Made by a program: the position numbers and the translations under genes. The notes below the pieces were generated by a model. That model saw only the letters and a program-made list of their open reading frames with translations, had not been told where the DNA came from and did no database searches. A stretch of DNA of 64,000 bases from Phocaeicola intestinalis (GTDB lineage: Bacteria > Bacteroidota > Bacteroidia > Bacteroidales > Bacteroidaceae): contig NZ_JACSPP010000014.1 of assembly GCF_014837065.1 (NCBI RefSeq), positions 1-64,000 on the forward strand, written 5' to 3'. Below are positions 9,047 through 17,201 of the stretch, in pieces; the stretch's first letter is position 1, and each line of letters starts with the position of its first letter.

Positions 9047-9123
9047 TTTTTCATTACAGATAGTGCGGATTATTACAGAAAATGCTATATATTTGCTGAA
9101 AGAAACCTTAAAACGAATTACGG

Positions 9124-9924
9124 ATGATGAAACAACTGCATTTCACCTTGCTCTTGCTTGCCGCTCTCCTGCTGGCAGGCTGCTCTACCGTCCCACTGAC
9201 CGGACGGAAGCAAATGCTTTTGGTATCGGATAGCGAAGTGCTGTCCTCCAGTCTTACCCAATACAACGACTATATCAAGTCGGCTAAGAAATCAGCCAAT
9301 GCCGCACAAACCGCCATGGTGGTACGGGTAGGGAAAAAGATAGCCTCCGCCACCGAAGCCTACCTGCGCGCGAACGGCATGGCATCGGAAATCCAGAACT
9401 TCGCGTGGGAATTCAATCTCATACAAGACCCGCAAGTGAACGCCTTCTGCATGCCGGGCGGCAAGATTGTAGTTTATGAAGGACTGATGAAGCTGGTCTC
9501 GTCCGATGACGAACTGGCGGTAGTGGTAGGACATGAAGTGGCACATGCCGTAGCAAAGCATAGCAATGAACGCCTGAGCCAACAAGTAATGGCGCAATAT
9601 GGTGCGAATATCCTCAATTCGCTGGTAAGCGACAAGAGTTCTGCGGTGCAAAAGGTTGCAGGCACGGTTTACGGCATCGGCGCACAATACGGCATGATGC
9701 TTCCCTTCTCGCGCAAACACGAATCGGAAGCAGACTATATGGGGCTGGTATTCATGACCATGGCTGGATACAATCCCGATGTAGCCGTCGGATTCTGGCA
9801 AAAGATGTCGGCAGGAAGCGGAGGGTCTGTACCCGAGTTTATGAGCACACACCCCAGCGATGCCACCCGTATCGCCGATATCCGGAAAGAACTGCCGGGC
9901 ATCAAGGCGAAATATGGCAAATGA
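9124..9924 (+). CDS. M48 family metalloprotease, lipoprotein
   Basis: A 266-residue zinc metalloprotease of the M48 (LoiP/YcaL/BepA-like) group. The N-terminus is a lipoprotein signal (LLLLAALLLAGC, lipid on the Cys of LAGC), so it should be anchored in a membrane facing the periplasm. The catalytic HEVAH motif lies at residues 137-141 and the third zinc ligand, Glu200, in ESEAD. Homologues degrade misfolded outer-membrane proteins. A -7 element TATATTTG at 9088-9095 stands 28 bp upstream. It sits inside the mannan region but need not take part in it. A hairpin-forming repeat fills the gap to the next gene. Confidence 0.9.
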   Translation: MMKQLHFTLLLLAALLLAGCSTVPLTGRKQMLLVSDSEVLSSSLTQYNDYIKSAKKSANAAQTAMVVRVGKKIASATEAYLRANGMASEIQNFAWEFNLIQDPQVNAFCMPGGKIVVYEGLMKLVSSDDELAVVVGHEVAHAVAKHSNERLSQQVMAQYGANILNSLVSDKSSAVQKVAGTVYGIGAQYGMMLPFSRKHESEADYMGLVFMTMAGYNPDVAVGFWQKMSAGSGGSVPEFMSTHPSDATRIADIRKELPGIKAKYGK

Positions 9925-9929
9925 TGAAC

Positions 9930-10042
9930 ATTTACTATTTGACAATTTACGATTTACGATTTACGATTTATCCCCTAATCCTATTTTGTACATTGCGAAT
10001 AGAAATGAAATAAATTGTAAATCGTAAATTGCTAAATTGTAA
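9930..10042. repeat. Word-like inverted repeat (TTTACGATT family)
   Basis: The left half repeats TTTACGATT three times after TTTACTATTTGACAA (9930-9970). The right half (10011-10042) reads TAAATTGTAAATCGTAAATT and runs up to the ATG of the next gene. It fills the gap from the M48 stop codon to the GH2 start codon. The same family recurs at 25849-25906 and 27375-27455. Confidence 0.7.
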
Positions 10043-12844
10043 ATGAAACAACTCTTTCTTTCACTCGCAACCATGCTTTGCGCTTTGTGCGCACAAGCAC
10101 AAGAGAGAGCCTTCCTTCCCCTGTCGGGCACCTGGGAAAGTTCGTTAGGCACTTGCCGGCTTCCGGGCACCACCGATGAAAACAAATTAGGCAATCCGGC
10201 ACAGGCACCTTACGTTACCACCCAACTGACCCGGCTCCATTCGTATAGCGGACAAGTCACCTACGAGCGCGACTTTACCTTGCCCGAAGGATTTGCCGGA
10301 AAAAAACTCCGCCTGATTATGGAACGCACCAAGCCCAGCACGCTTTGGATAGACGGAGACAGCATCGGAAGCTTCTCACACCTCTATGCCCCTCATTGTT
10401 ATGAACTTCCTTCCCTGAAACCAGGCAAGCACCATATTGTCCTGCGTATAGACAATTCTGAAACATCAGTACCGAAAGAAATACAAAGTTCACATGCTTG
10501 GACCGATGCCACACAAACCAACTGGAACGGTATCTTAGGCAAATTCGGGATAGAAGCCTACGATACACCTTATATAAATAAGGTACAAGTCTACCCATCT
10601 GTATCTGAAAAATGCGCCCGCATAACATTGGAGGTATGGTCCGACTATCCCTGTTCAGCAATTGTCAGTATCCAAGGAAAAGCATGGAATACCCCTACTA
10701 CACACGTGCTTCCCACCTTCGAGAAAAACATAACCTTGCAACAGGGTGCCAATTCGTTTACCTTTACACTTGGCATGGGAGAGTCTCCGCTGCTATGGAG
10801 CGAATTTCATCCTGCCTTGTATGGACTGGACATTGCACTTAACAACGGGCACTCACACGACCAGCAACACATAGATTTCGGAATGCGTGAATTCGGTACA
10901 GAAAACACGCAATTTGTTTTAAACGACAAGAAAATATTGCTTCGCGGCAAACATGATGCCTGCGTCTTTCCTCTTACCGGATATGCACCAATGGATGTGG
11001 AAACATGGCGCAACATATTTCGCATAGCCAAACGATATGGCATCAATCACTACCGGTGCCATTCGTACACTCCTCCCGAAGCAGCCTTGAAAGCAGCCGA
11101 TATAGAAGGTATCTATTTCCAAGTGGAACTTCCACTTTGGGGAGCCATACAGCGTAACAATATATCGTTGAACACATTCCTGAAACGAGAAGGCAACATG
11201 ATATTGGACTGGCTGGGCAATCATCCTTCGTTCATGATGCTGGGACTAGGCAATGAGCTGCACGGAGACATTGACGTAATGCGCGAGTGGCTTGACGAGT
11301 TCCGCTGGAAAGACCTACGGCACTTGTATTGTTTCGGTTCGAACAACAATCTGGGTTGGCAAGGTCCGCAAGATGGAGAAGACTTTTTCGTAACGTGCCG
11401 GGTAGGCGGAGGCGAAGGATATTCGACTCATGTACGCTCTTCCTTCGCATACGTGGATGCAGAAAAGGGAGGCATCCTGAACAACACCCGTCCCAATACA
11501 ACCGCCAATTATGCACAAGCCATTGCCCGGTGTCCCCGTCCCGTAGTGGGACACGAGACCTGCCAGTTCCAGATTTATCCCGACTTCCAGCAAATTGCGA
11601 AATACAAAGGCGTGCTGTATCCATACAATCTGGAAATATTCCGTAACCGGCTGAAAGAAAATCACCTATACGACCAAGCCGAAGCTTTCCATCGTGCTAC
11701 GGGACATTTCTCTGTGGCATGTTACAAAGCCGATATCGAATATGCCCTGCGCACACCCGGCTTCGGAGGTTTCCAAATGCTCGACCTGCAGGATTACCCC
11801 GGACAAGGCTCGGCACTGGTAGGCATACTTGACGCCTTTATGGAAAGCAAAGGCATTATAGACCCCGAAACCTTCTACGGATTCTGTGCACCGGTCGTAC
11901 CGCTTGCCCGGCTCACCGATTTCTGCTGGCTGAACACCCAACCTTTACACATTGGTATCTCCCTTTCCAACTACGAAGAAAATGATTGGTCGACTCCCAT
12001 TCATTGGCAACTGGTTTCTGATGACGGAGAATGGGAAAAACAAGGAACGATTACCTGTTCCGTTCCCCAAGGCGAACTAAAAGAAGCCGGTGACATCAAT
12101 TTATCACTAAACGGACTGAAAAAGCCTCAGCGCCTCACCTTAAACCTTCGGACAGGTACTTACCACAATTATTACCATCTTTGGGTTTACCCCGATGAGC
12201 AGGAAAGTACAGAAGGAATTTACATCGATTCCCTACTTAACAAGCAGGTGAAAGCCAAGCTGGCAAAGGGAGAAACCGTACTCTTGCTTCCCCGCCACAA
12301 GGACATCGGGAAACAAAGCGTAGGAGGCATGTTCACACCCGATTATTGGAACTATGCCATGTTCAAGACCATATCGGAAAATGCAGGCAAAGAGGTTTCG
12401 CCGGGTACGATGTCGATATTGACAAATCCCGCACATCCCTTATTCCGCCACTTCCCTACCGAAGAACATAGTGACTGGCAATGGTGGAGCATCACCCGGA
12501 ATTCGCGTCCGATGATACTGAACCACACAGACAAGGCATACCGCCCCGTAGTGCAAGTCATTGATAACATCGAACGGAACCACAAACTGGGTATCGTCTT
12601 CGAGTTCCGCATCGGAAAAGGAAAGCTTCTGGTATGCACCACCGACCTCAATGCCATTAAAGACACACCCGAAGGGAACCAGTTCCGCACTGCCCTGCTC
12701 CGCTATGCAAAATCGGCACAATTCCAGCCCGACACCGTATTGACATGGGAAGAACTGGTCCGACTTTTCACCGAGGACATCATCCAACGAGATATACAGG
12801 GAGTAAAGAATCAATCGGACTATAGTTCGAATGTGCTAATGTGA
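10043..12844 (+). CDS. Secreted GH2-type glycoside hydrolase, substrate unknown
   Basis: A 933-residue protein with a signal peptide ending near AQAQE. It has the glycoside hydrolase family 2 layout: a jelly-roll sugar-binding domain (about residues 25-170), an immunoglobulin-like domain, a TIM barrel with LGLGNEL (the expected acid/base Glu after Asn) and VVGHETCQF (expected nucleophile Glu), then a long C-terminal beta region. GH2 contains beta-galactosidases, beta-mannosidases and beta-glucuronidases, and the specificity cannot be read. Its position between the alpha-galactosidase and the mannan regulator makes a beta-mannosidase or galactomannan role plausible. The last codons (NVLM) are read from a 16-bp tandem repeat. 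Confidence 0.8.
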   Translation: MKQLFLSLATMLCALCAQAQERAFLPLSGTWESSLGTCRLPGTTDENKLGNPAQAPYVTTQLTRLHSYSGQVTYERDFTLPEGFAGKKLRLIMERTKPSTLWIDGDSIGSFSHLYAPHCYELPSLKPGKHHIVLRIDNSETSVPKEIQSSHAWTDATQTNWNGILGKFGIEAYDTPYINKVQVYPSVSEKCARITLEVWSDYPCSAIVSIQGKAWNTPTTHVLPTFEKNITLQQGANSFTFTLGMGESPLLWSEFHPALYGLDIALNNGHSHDQQHIDFGMREFGTENTQFVLNDKKILLRGKHDACVFPLTGYAPMDVETWRNIFRIAKRYGINHYRCHSYTPPEAALKAADIEGIYFQVELPLWGAIQRNNISLNTFLKREGNMILDWLGNHPSFMMLGLGNELHGDIDVMREWLDEFRWKDLRHLYCFGSNNNLGWQGPQDGEDFFVTCRVGGGEGYSTHVRSSFAYVDAEKGGILNNTRPNTTANYAQAIARCPRPVVGHETCQFQIYPDFQQIAKYKGVLYPYNLEIFRNRLKENHLYDQAEAFHRATGHFSVACYKADIEYALRTPGFGGFQMLDLQDYPGQGSALVGILDAFMESKGIIDPETFYGFCAPVVPLARLTDFCWLNTQPLHIGISLSNYEENDWSTPIHWQLVSDDGEWEKQGTITCSVPQGELKEAGDINLSLNGLKKPQRLTLNLRTGTYHNYYHLWVYPDEQESTEGIYIDSLLNKQVKAKLAKGETVLLLPRHKDIGKQSVGGMFTPDYWNYAMFKTISENAGKEVSPGTMSILTNPAHPLFRHFPTEEHSDWQWWSITRNSRPMILNHTDKAYRPVVQVIDNIERNHKLGIVFEFRIGKGKLLVCTTDLNAIKDTPEGNQFRTALLRYAKSAQFQPDTVLTWEELVRLFTEDIIQRDIQGVKNQSDYSSNVLM

Positions 12845-12960
12845 CAATGTGCTAATGTGAGAATGTGCCAATGTGAGAATGTGCTAATGCGACAATGTGC
12901 TAATGTGACAATGTGCCAATGTGAGAATGTGCTAATGTGAGAATGCATTGGCTCATTAGC
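12830..12960. repeat. 16-bp tandem repeat with inverted tail (AATGTGCTAATGTGAG family)
   Basis: Seven units of AATGTG(C/T)(T/C)AATGTGA(C/G) follow each other without spacers from 12830 to 12941. Then comes a short reverse-complement tail (CATTGGCTCATTAGC). The repeat overlaps the last codons of the GH2 gene. The same family occurs at 62130-62246, where it overlaps the end of trpB. Confidence 0.85.
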
Positions 12961-12980
12961 AAATTAATAAATTTAAGACC

Positions 12981-13868
12981 ATGATAGTAAAAGACAAAAA
13001 CGTTATCCGCGAAATTACTCCTCTTTCGGAAAAAGACTGCTTCTACATTGCCGACCGAAGGAAAAGCGAATTCACTTATCCGATGCATTGCCACAAGGAA
13101 TTCGAACTGAACTTCGTAATCAATGCCCCTGGAGTACAACGCATCGTAGGCGACTCTGCAGAAATCATCGGCGAATACGACCTGGTACTCATCACCAGTC
13201 CAGATTTGGAGCATGTATGGGAACAACATGATTGCAAAAGCAAGGACGTTCGGGAAATCACCATCCAGTTCTCACCCCAATTCATGAAAACTTTACTCAG
13301 CACCAATCAATTCGACCGCGTCATGAAAATGTTCGACAAGGCACAAAACGGACTGAGTTTCCCCATGCAAGCCATTATGAAAGTCTATGCCCTGATAGAC
13401 GAACTGCCCGACACGAAAGGTTTCTATGCCGTGACTCGCTTCCTTACCCTTTTATATGAACTTTCCATGTTCACCGAAGAAGCACGCGTGCTATCCAGTT
13501 CTTCGTTCGCGAAAATCCAACAACACTCAGACAGTCGCCGAGTGCAGAAAGTACAAGACTATATCAACCAGCATTACAAAGAAGAAATCCGGCTGAACCA
13601 ACTGGCAGATATGGTCGGAATGACCGAAGTATCGTTCAGCCGCTTCTTTAAACTCCGCACGGGCAAAAATCTGTCCGATTACATCATTGACATCCGTCTG
13701 GGACATGCCACACGCATGCTGGTAGACTCCACCATGAGCATCGCAGAAATCTGTTACGAATCAGGATTCAACAACCTTTCCAATTTCAACCGCATCTTCA
13801 AAAAGAAAAAACTGGCATCGCCAAAAGATTTCCGAGACAGTTATAAGAAAAAACGGATCCTGATTTAG
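12981..13868 (+). CDS. AraC family transcriptional regulator
   Basis: A 295-residue regulator. The N-terminal half (about residues 20-110) is a cupin-like sensor domain with the usual HCHKEFELNFV sequence. The C-terminal 100 residues are the double helix-turn-helix of the AraC family (IRLNQLADMVGMTEVSFSRFFK; SIAEICYESGFNNLSNFNRIFKKK). There is no membrane segment, so it senses a cytosolic sugar. It lies between the two arms of the mannan locus. The best candidate binding site is the GATAAAAYAGTAT box found just after this gene (twice) and before the GH36 gene. This assignment is inferred from position. Confidence 0.93.
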   Translation: MIVKDKNVIREITPLSEKDCFYIADRRKSEFTYPMHCHKEFELNFVINAPGVQRIVGDSAEIIGEYDLVLITSPDLEHVWEQHDCKSKDVREITIQFSPQFMKTLLSTNQFDRVMKMFDKAQNGLSFPMQAIMKVYALIDELPDTKGFYAVTRFLTLLYELSMFTEEARVLSSSSFAKIQQHSDSRRVQKVQDYINQHYKEEIRLNQLADMVGMTEVSFSRFFKLRTGKNLSDYIIDIRLGHATRMLVDSTMSIAEICYESGFNNLSNFNRIFKKKKLASPKDFRDSYKKKRILI

Positions 13869-13898
13869 CAAAACCTATATTCATTTTAGACAACATCA

Positions 13899-13942
13899 GA
13901 TAAAATAGTATCAATTCATATTTCAATCCCAGCTTTAATTTG
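13899..13942 (+). promoter_or_regulatory. First operator/promoter before the mannan operon
   Basis: GATAAAATAGTATCAA at 13899-13914 stands 36 nt upstream of TTAATTTG at 13935-13942 (7 of 8 matches to TAnnTTTG). It would transcribe a leader of nearly 400 nt before the GH5 gene. The leader contains a 29-codon ORF (13959-14048) and a hairpin (ATGTGGG 14151-14157 with CCCACAT 14172-14178). Confidence 0.5.
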
Positions 13943-13958
13943 CAAAAATCAAAATCTA

Positions 13959-14048
13959 ATGGCTTATGTGAAAACAAATAAATCTATCTGTCTTAATTTG
14001 CCAACATTCTTTCTCACACTTCAGTCTATTCAAATCAAGCATCCGTAA
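13959..14048 (+). CDS. Short ORF in the mannan operon leader, possibly a remnant
   Basis: This ORF begins 17 bp after the first operator-linked -7 element and encodes MAYVKTNKSICLNLPTFFL and 10 more residues, a basic start followed by a hydrophobic stretch. No family is recognised. It could be the truncated 5' end of a former first gene, a leader peptide, or chance. Confidence 0.2.
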   Translation: MAYVKTNKSICLNLPTFFLTLQSIQIKHP

Positions 14049-14258
14049 CAAACAACTTTATTATTATATAGCAACTAAATTTAGGTACAGAACACTCCTC
14101 CTTGCCAGCTTAATCCATTTACTGAAATAGAAAAACGTTACATGGCATGTATGTGGGAATTATGGCAATAACCCACATCGGCTAAGATATCAAACGGGGG
14201 AATAATGCACCGGTTCAAAATCATTTTGAAACAAGTATTACCAATATGCATCAGAATC

Positions 14259-14302
14259 GATAAAATAGTATTAGTTTATCTTATTTGTCTACGTTAATTT
14301 TG
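14259..14302 (+). promoter_or_regulatory. Second operator/promoter, directly before the GH5 gene
   Basis: GATAAAATAGTATTAG at 14259-14274 lies 36 nt upstream of a perfect -7 element TAATTTTG at 14295-14302. The ATG of the GH5 gene is at 14337. The -33 position holds TTAG, a weak match to TTTG. Confidence 0.65.
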
Positions 14303-14336
14303 TAATTGATAATTAACAATACTAAATAAAGTACCA

Positions 14337-15638
14337 ATGAGAAAACACTATTTATTTGTTCTTATTTCTATTTGGTTGTGCATTGCTTGCACTTCCAAAA
14401 TTTCAGAGCCTTCAAAGGTAACTTCTTTTGTAAATATCGAAAATGGTCAGTTTATAAAAAATGGGAAGCCCTATTATTATATAGGAGCGAATTTTTGGTA
14501 TGGGGCAATTTTGGCTTCTGAAGGAGAAGGAGGCAATCGGCAGAGGCTGATTGCGGAATTAGACTCAATGGCTGCTATTGGCATTGACAATCTGAGAATT
14601 CTGATTGGAGCGGATGGAGTAAACGGTGTCCCCGCAAAAGTAGAACCTACGTTACAAGTGGAAGCGGGCGTGTATAATGATACTATTTTGGCAGGTTTGG
14701 ATTATTTGCTTTATGAAATGGGAAAGCGGAATATGGTGGCTGTGCTTTACTTGAATAATTCTTGGGAATGGTCTGGCGGTTATGGACAATATTTAGAATG
14801 GGCAGGTTACGGGAAAGCACCTATTCCAGCCATAGATGGATGGGATAAGTATCAGACTTTCGTTAGCCAATATCAGAAGAGCGAAGAAGCCAAAAAACTA
14901 TTTGCCGATCATGTGAAGAATATCGTTACGCGTACCAATCGGTATACTAACCAAAAATACATAAATGATCCTACTATCATGTCGTGGCAGATTGGTAATG
15001 AACCGAGAGCTTTTGGTCAAGAGAATAAAGTGAGTTATGCTTTGTGGATTCATGATGTAGCTGCACAGATTAAGGCATTGGATCCGAATCATCTAGTTTC
15101 TACGGGCAATGAAGGATATCAAGGAACCGAAGGTGATATCCAGCTATGGGAACTGATTCATTCTTACTCCAATGTTGATTATATGACCATTCATATTTGG
15201 CCTTACAATTGGGGGTGGGCTCAAAAAGACAATTTGGATGGAACGGTCCAATATTCTATTGATCAGACAGCTTTATATATCAAAGAACATTTGGTTATTG
15301 CTGAAGAGCATCAAAAGCCTTTGGTCATAGAAGAATTCGGGTTTCCAAGAGATAATTTCCAATTCTCTAAAACTTCATCTACGGTAAACAGAGACCGTTA
15401 TTATGAATCTGTCTTTAATCAAGTCTTTGAAAACAGCAAATCTAATGGCCGCTTAGCTGGTTGCAATATTTGGGCATGGGGAGGATCCGCTCGTCAGAAT
15501 CCCGAACATGTATTTTGGGAGAAAGGAGATGACTATATGGGTGATCCTGCACAGGAGGAACAAGGGTTGAATTCTGTATTTAATTCAGATTTTTCAACTA
15601 TTAAACTTATTGTAGATATTACAGAGAAAATGCATTGA
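14337..15638 (+). CDS. GH5 endo-beta-1,4-mannanase, lipoprotein
   Basis: A 433-residue lipoprotein (signal IWLCIACTS, lipidated Cys of the IAC box), probably displayed on the outer membrane. The sequence fits glycoside hydrolase family 5, subfamily 7: YYYIGANFWYG at the barrel start, the acid/base Glu222 in SWQIGNEPR, HIWPYNWGW lining the cleft and the nucleophile Glu333 in VIEEFGFPRD. It should cut beta-mannan backbones into oligosaccharides for SusC/SusD. It is the first gene of the AT-rich core operon, under the GATAAAATAGTAT promoter. The subfamily call is from memory of motifs. Confidence 0.88.
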   Translation: MRKHYLFVLISIWLCIACTSKISEPSKVTSFVNIENGQFIKNGKPYYYIGANFWYGAILASEGEGGNRQRLIAELDSMAAIGIDNLRILIGADGVNGVPAKVEPTLQVEAGVYNDTILAGLDYLLYEMGKRNMVAVLYLNNSWEWSGGYGQYLEWAGYGKAPIPAIDGWDKYQTFVSQYQKSEEAKKLFADHVKNIVTRTNRYTNQKYINDPTIMSWQIGNEPRAFGQENKVSYALWIHDVAAQIKALDPNHLVSTGNEGYQGTEGDIQLWELIHSYSNVDYMTIHIWPYNWGWAQKDNLDGTVQYSIDQTALYIKEHLVIAEEHQKPLVIEEFGFPRDNFQFSKTSSTVNRDRYYESVFNQVFENSKSNGRLAGCNIWAWGGSARQNPEHVFWEKGDDYMGDPAQEEQGLNSVFNSDFSTIKLIVDITEKMH

Positions 15639-15668
15639 TGGTTGCTTATATATAAAATTACGATTGGT

Positions 15669-17162
15669 ATGAATAAGCGTTTATATGTTATCTCATTATT
15701 ATGTGTGTTGTACCTTTGTGCGTTTGCTTCAGGGAAAAAATACGTGATAACTAATTTTGGAGCAAAAGGGGATGGAATTACATTAAATACTCGATTTATT
15801 CAACACGCCATTGATGAAGTCAGTCTTGCAGGTGGTGGTTGCATAGTCTTTCCCAAAGGAGTATATCTATCAGGAAGTTTATTATTGAAAAATAATGTGG
15901 AAGTGCATTTAGAGAAAGGAGCAAAGATTCTTGGCAGCACAAATCCTTATGATTATGTAATGTTAGACATAGAAAAAAATTCTCCGTCTATTAATAGAAT
16001 GGACAATTCAAAATTAGCTCTGTTGCTAGCATATCGCTCAACTAATATTTCTATAACAGGAGGAGGCGTTATTGACGGACAGGGACGAGAGTTAGCATTG
16101 GCTATAGATAGTTTACATCATATAGGAGAAAGGATTGATTCTAATTATTCGGTTAGAGTAAACGAAAGACTCCGTCCTAAAATTATCAATTTTATGTATT
16201 GTTCTAATATATCCATAAAAGAGGTGACTATAAAGAATTCCGCTTGTTGGGTACAAAGTTATGAGATGTGTGAGAATTTAACAATTGATAATGTGGAAGT
16301 TTATAGTCGGGCTTATTGGAATAATGATGGAATAGATATAGTAGATTGCCAAAATGTGAAAGTTACAAACTGTATGATTAATTCAGCTGATGATGGTATT
16401 TGCCTCAAATCATATAATCCTCAAACGGGTAATGATTCCATTTATATTTCAAATTGCAATATAGTAACAAGTGCTAGTGCAATAAAATTGGGGACTGCTT
16501 CATATGGAATATTTAAAAATATACGTATAAATTCTATCCGAATGAAGGATACCTATCGATCAGCTATTGCCGTTGAAATGGTTGATGGTGGTATGATAGA
16601 CGGAGTTTATGTAAATGATGTAGTGGCATTGAATACTGGCAATGCATTTTTTATTCGTTTAGGGAATCGAAAAAATAAGAAAGGAACACTTAAGAATGTG
16701 GAAATTAAGAATATGAAAGTACAAGTTCCTTATGAAGATGCGGACATTATGTACGATATGAAAGGTCCTCGTCTAAGTTTTCCGCATAATCCTATCCCAG
16801 CATCTATAACAGGAATTTCAGGTAATTATGTAGAAAATGTTGTATTAAGAAATATTGAAATAGAGTATCCTGGAAGAGCTTCAAAAGGAGTTGCTTATAT
16901 TCCAACATGGAGAATTGACGCTGTCCCGGAAAAAGAAAATGATTACCCGGAGTATTCTATGTTTGGTGAATTACCTGCATGGGGAGTATATGTAAGGCAT
17001 GTAAAAAATCTAAAGATGGAGGATATAAAACTTTATCTTATAGAAAAGGATTTTAGACATGCGTTTGTGTTCGACGATGTAATAGGTCTGAAGTGTGAAA
17101 GAATTCGTTTGCCTAAAGGATTGAAAGAACAATATTATCATCATAATGTAAAAAATAATTAG
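15669..17162 (+). CDS. GH28-like right-handed beta-helix protein with altered active site
   Basis: A protein of about 497 residues with a signal peptide (LYVISLLCVLYLCAFASG). The ITNFGAKGDGITLNTRFIQHAID start is typical of polygalacturonase-type beta-helices. Of the GH28 active-site motifs, NNDGID (usually NTDG) and ADDGICLKS (the Asp-Asp pair) are present. The segment where GHGxSIGS is expected reads ASAIKLGTASYG, so the catalytic His-Gly motif is missing. It may therefore be a divergent hydrolase or a lyase-like enzyme. An upstream TTG at 15642 is in frame, but ATG at 15669 gives a proper signal peptide. A pectin-type fold is unexpected in a mannan locus. Confidence 0.78.
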   Translation: MNKRLYVISLLCVLYLCAFASGKKYVITNFGAKGDGITLNTRFIQHAIDEVSLAGGGCIVFPKGVYLSGSLLLKNNVEVHLEKGAKILGSTNPYDYVMLDIEKNSPSINRMDNSKLALLLAYRSTNISITGGGVIDGQGRELALAIDSLHHIGERIDSNYSVRVNERLRPKIINFMYCSNISIKEVTIKNSACWVQSYEMCENLTIDNVEVYSRAYWNNDGIDIVDCQNVKVTNCMINSADDGICLKSYNPQTGNDSIYISNCNIVTSASAIKLGTASYGIFKNIRINSIRMKDTYRSAIAVEMVDGGMIDGVYVNDVVALNTGNAFFIRLGNRKNKKGTLKNVEIKNMKVQVPYEDADIMYDMKGPRLSFPHNPIPASITGISGNYVENVVLRNIEIEYPGRASKGVAYIPTWRIDAVPEKENDYPEYSMFGELPAWGVYVRHVKNLKMEDIKLYLIEKDFRHAFVFDDVIGLKCERIRLPKGLKEQYYHHNVKNN

Positions 17163-17201
17163 TAATTAAAACAATATTTTATTAAAATAATAAATGTAGT
17201 T

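Noticed and set aside
12830-12941. CRISPR-like array
   Set aside because: The units are contiguous 16-bp repeats without unique spacers, and there are no cas genes.
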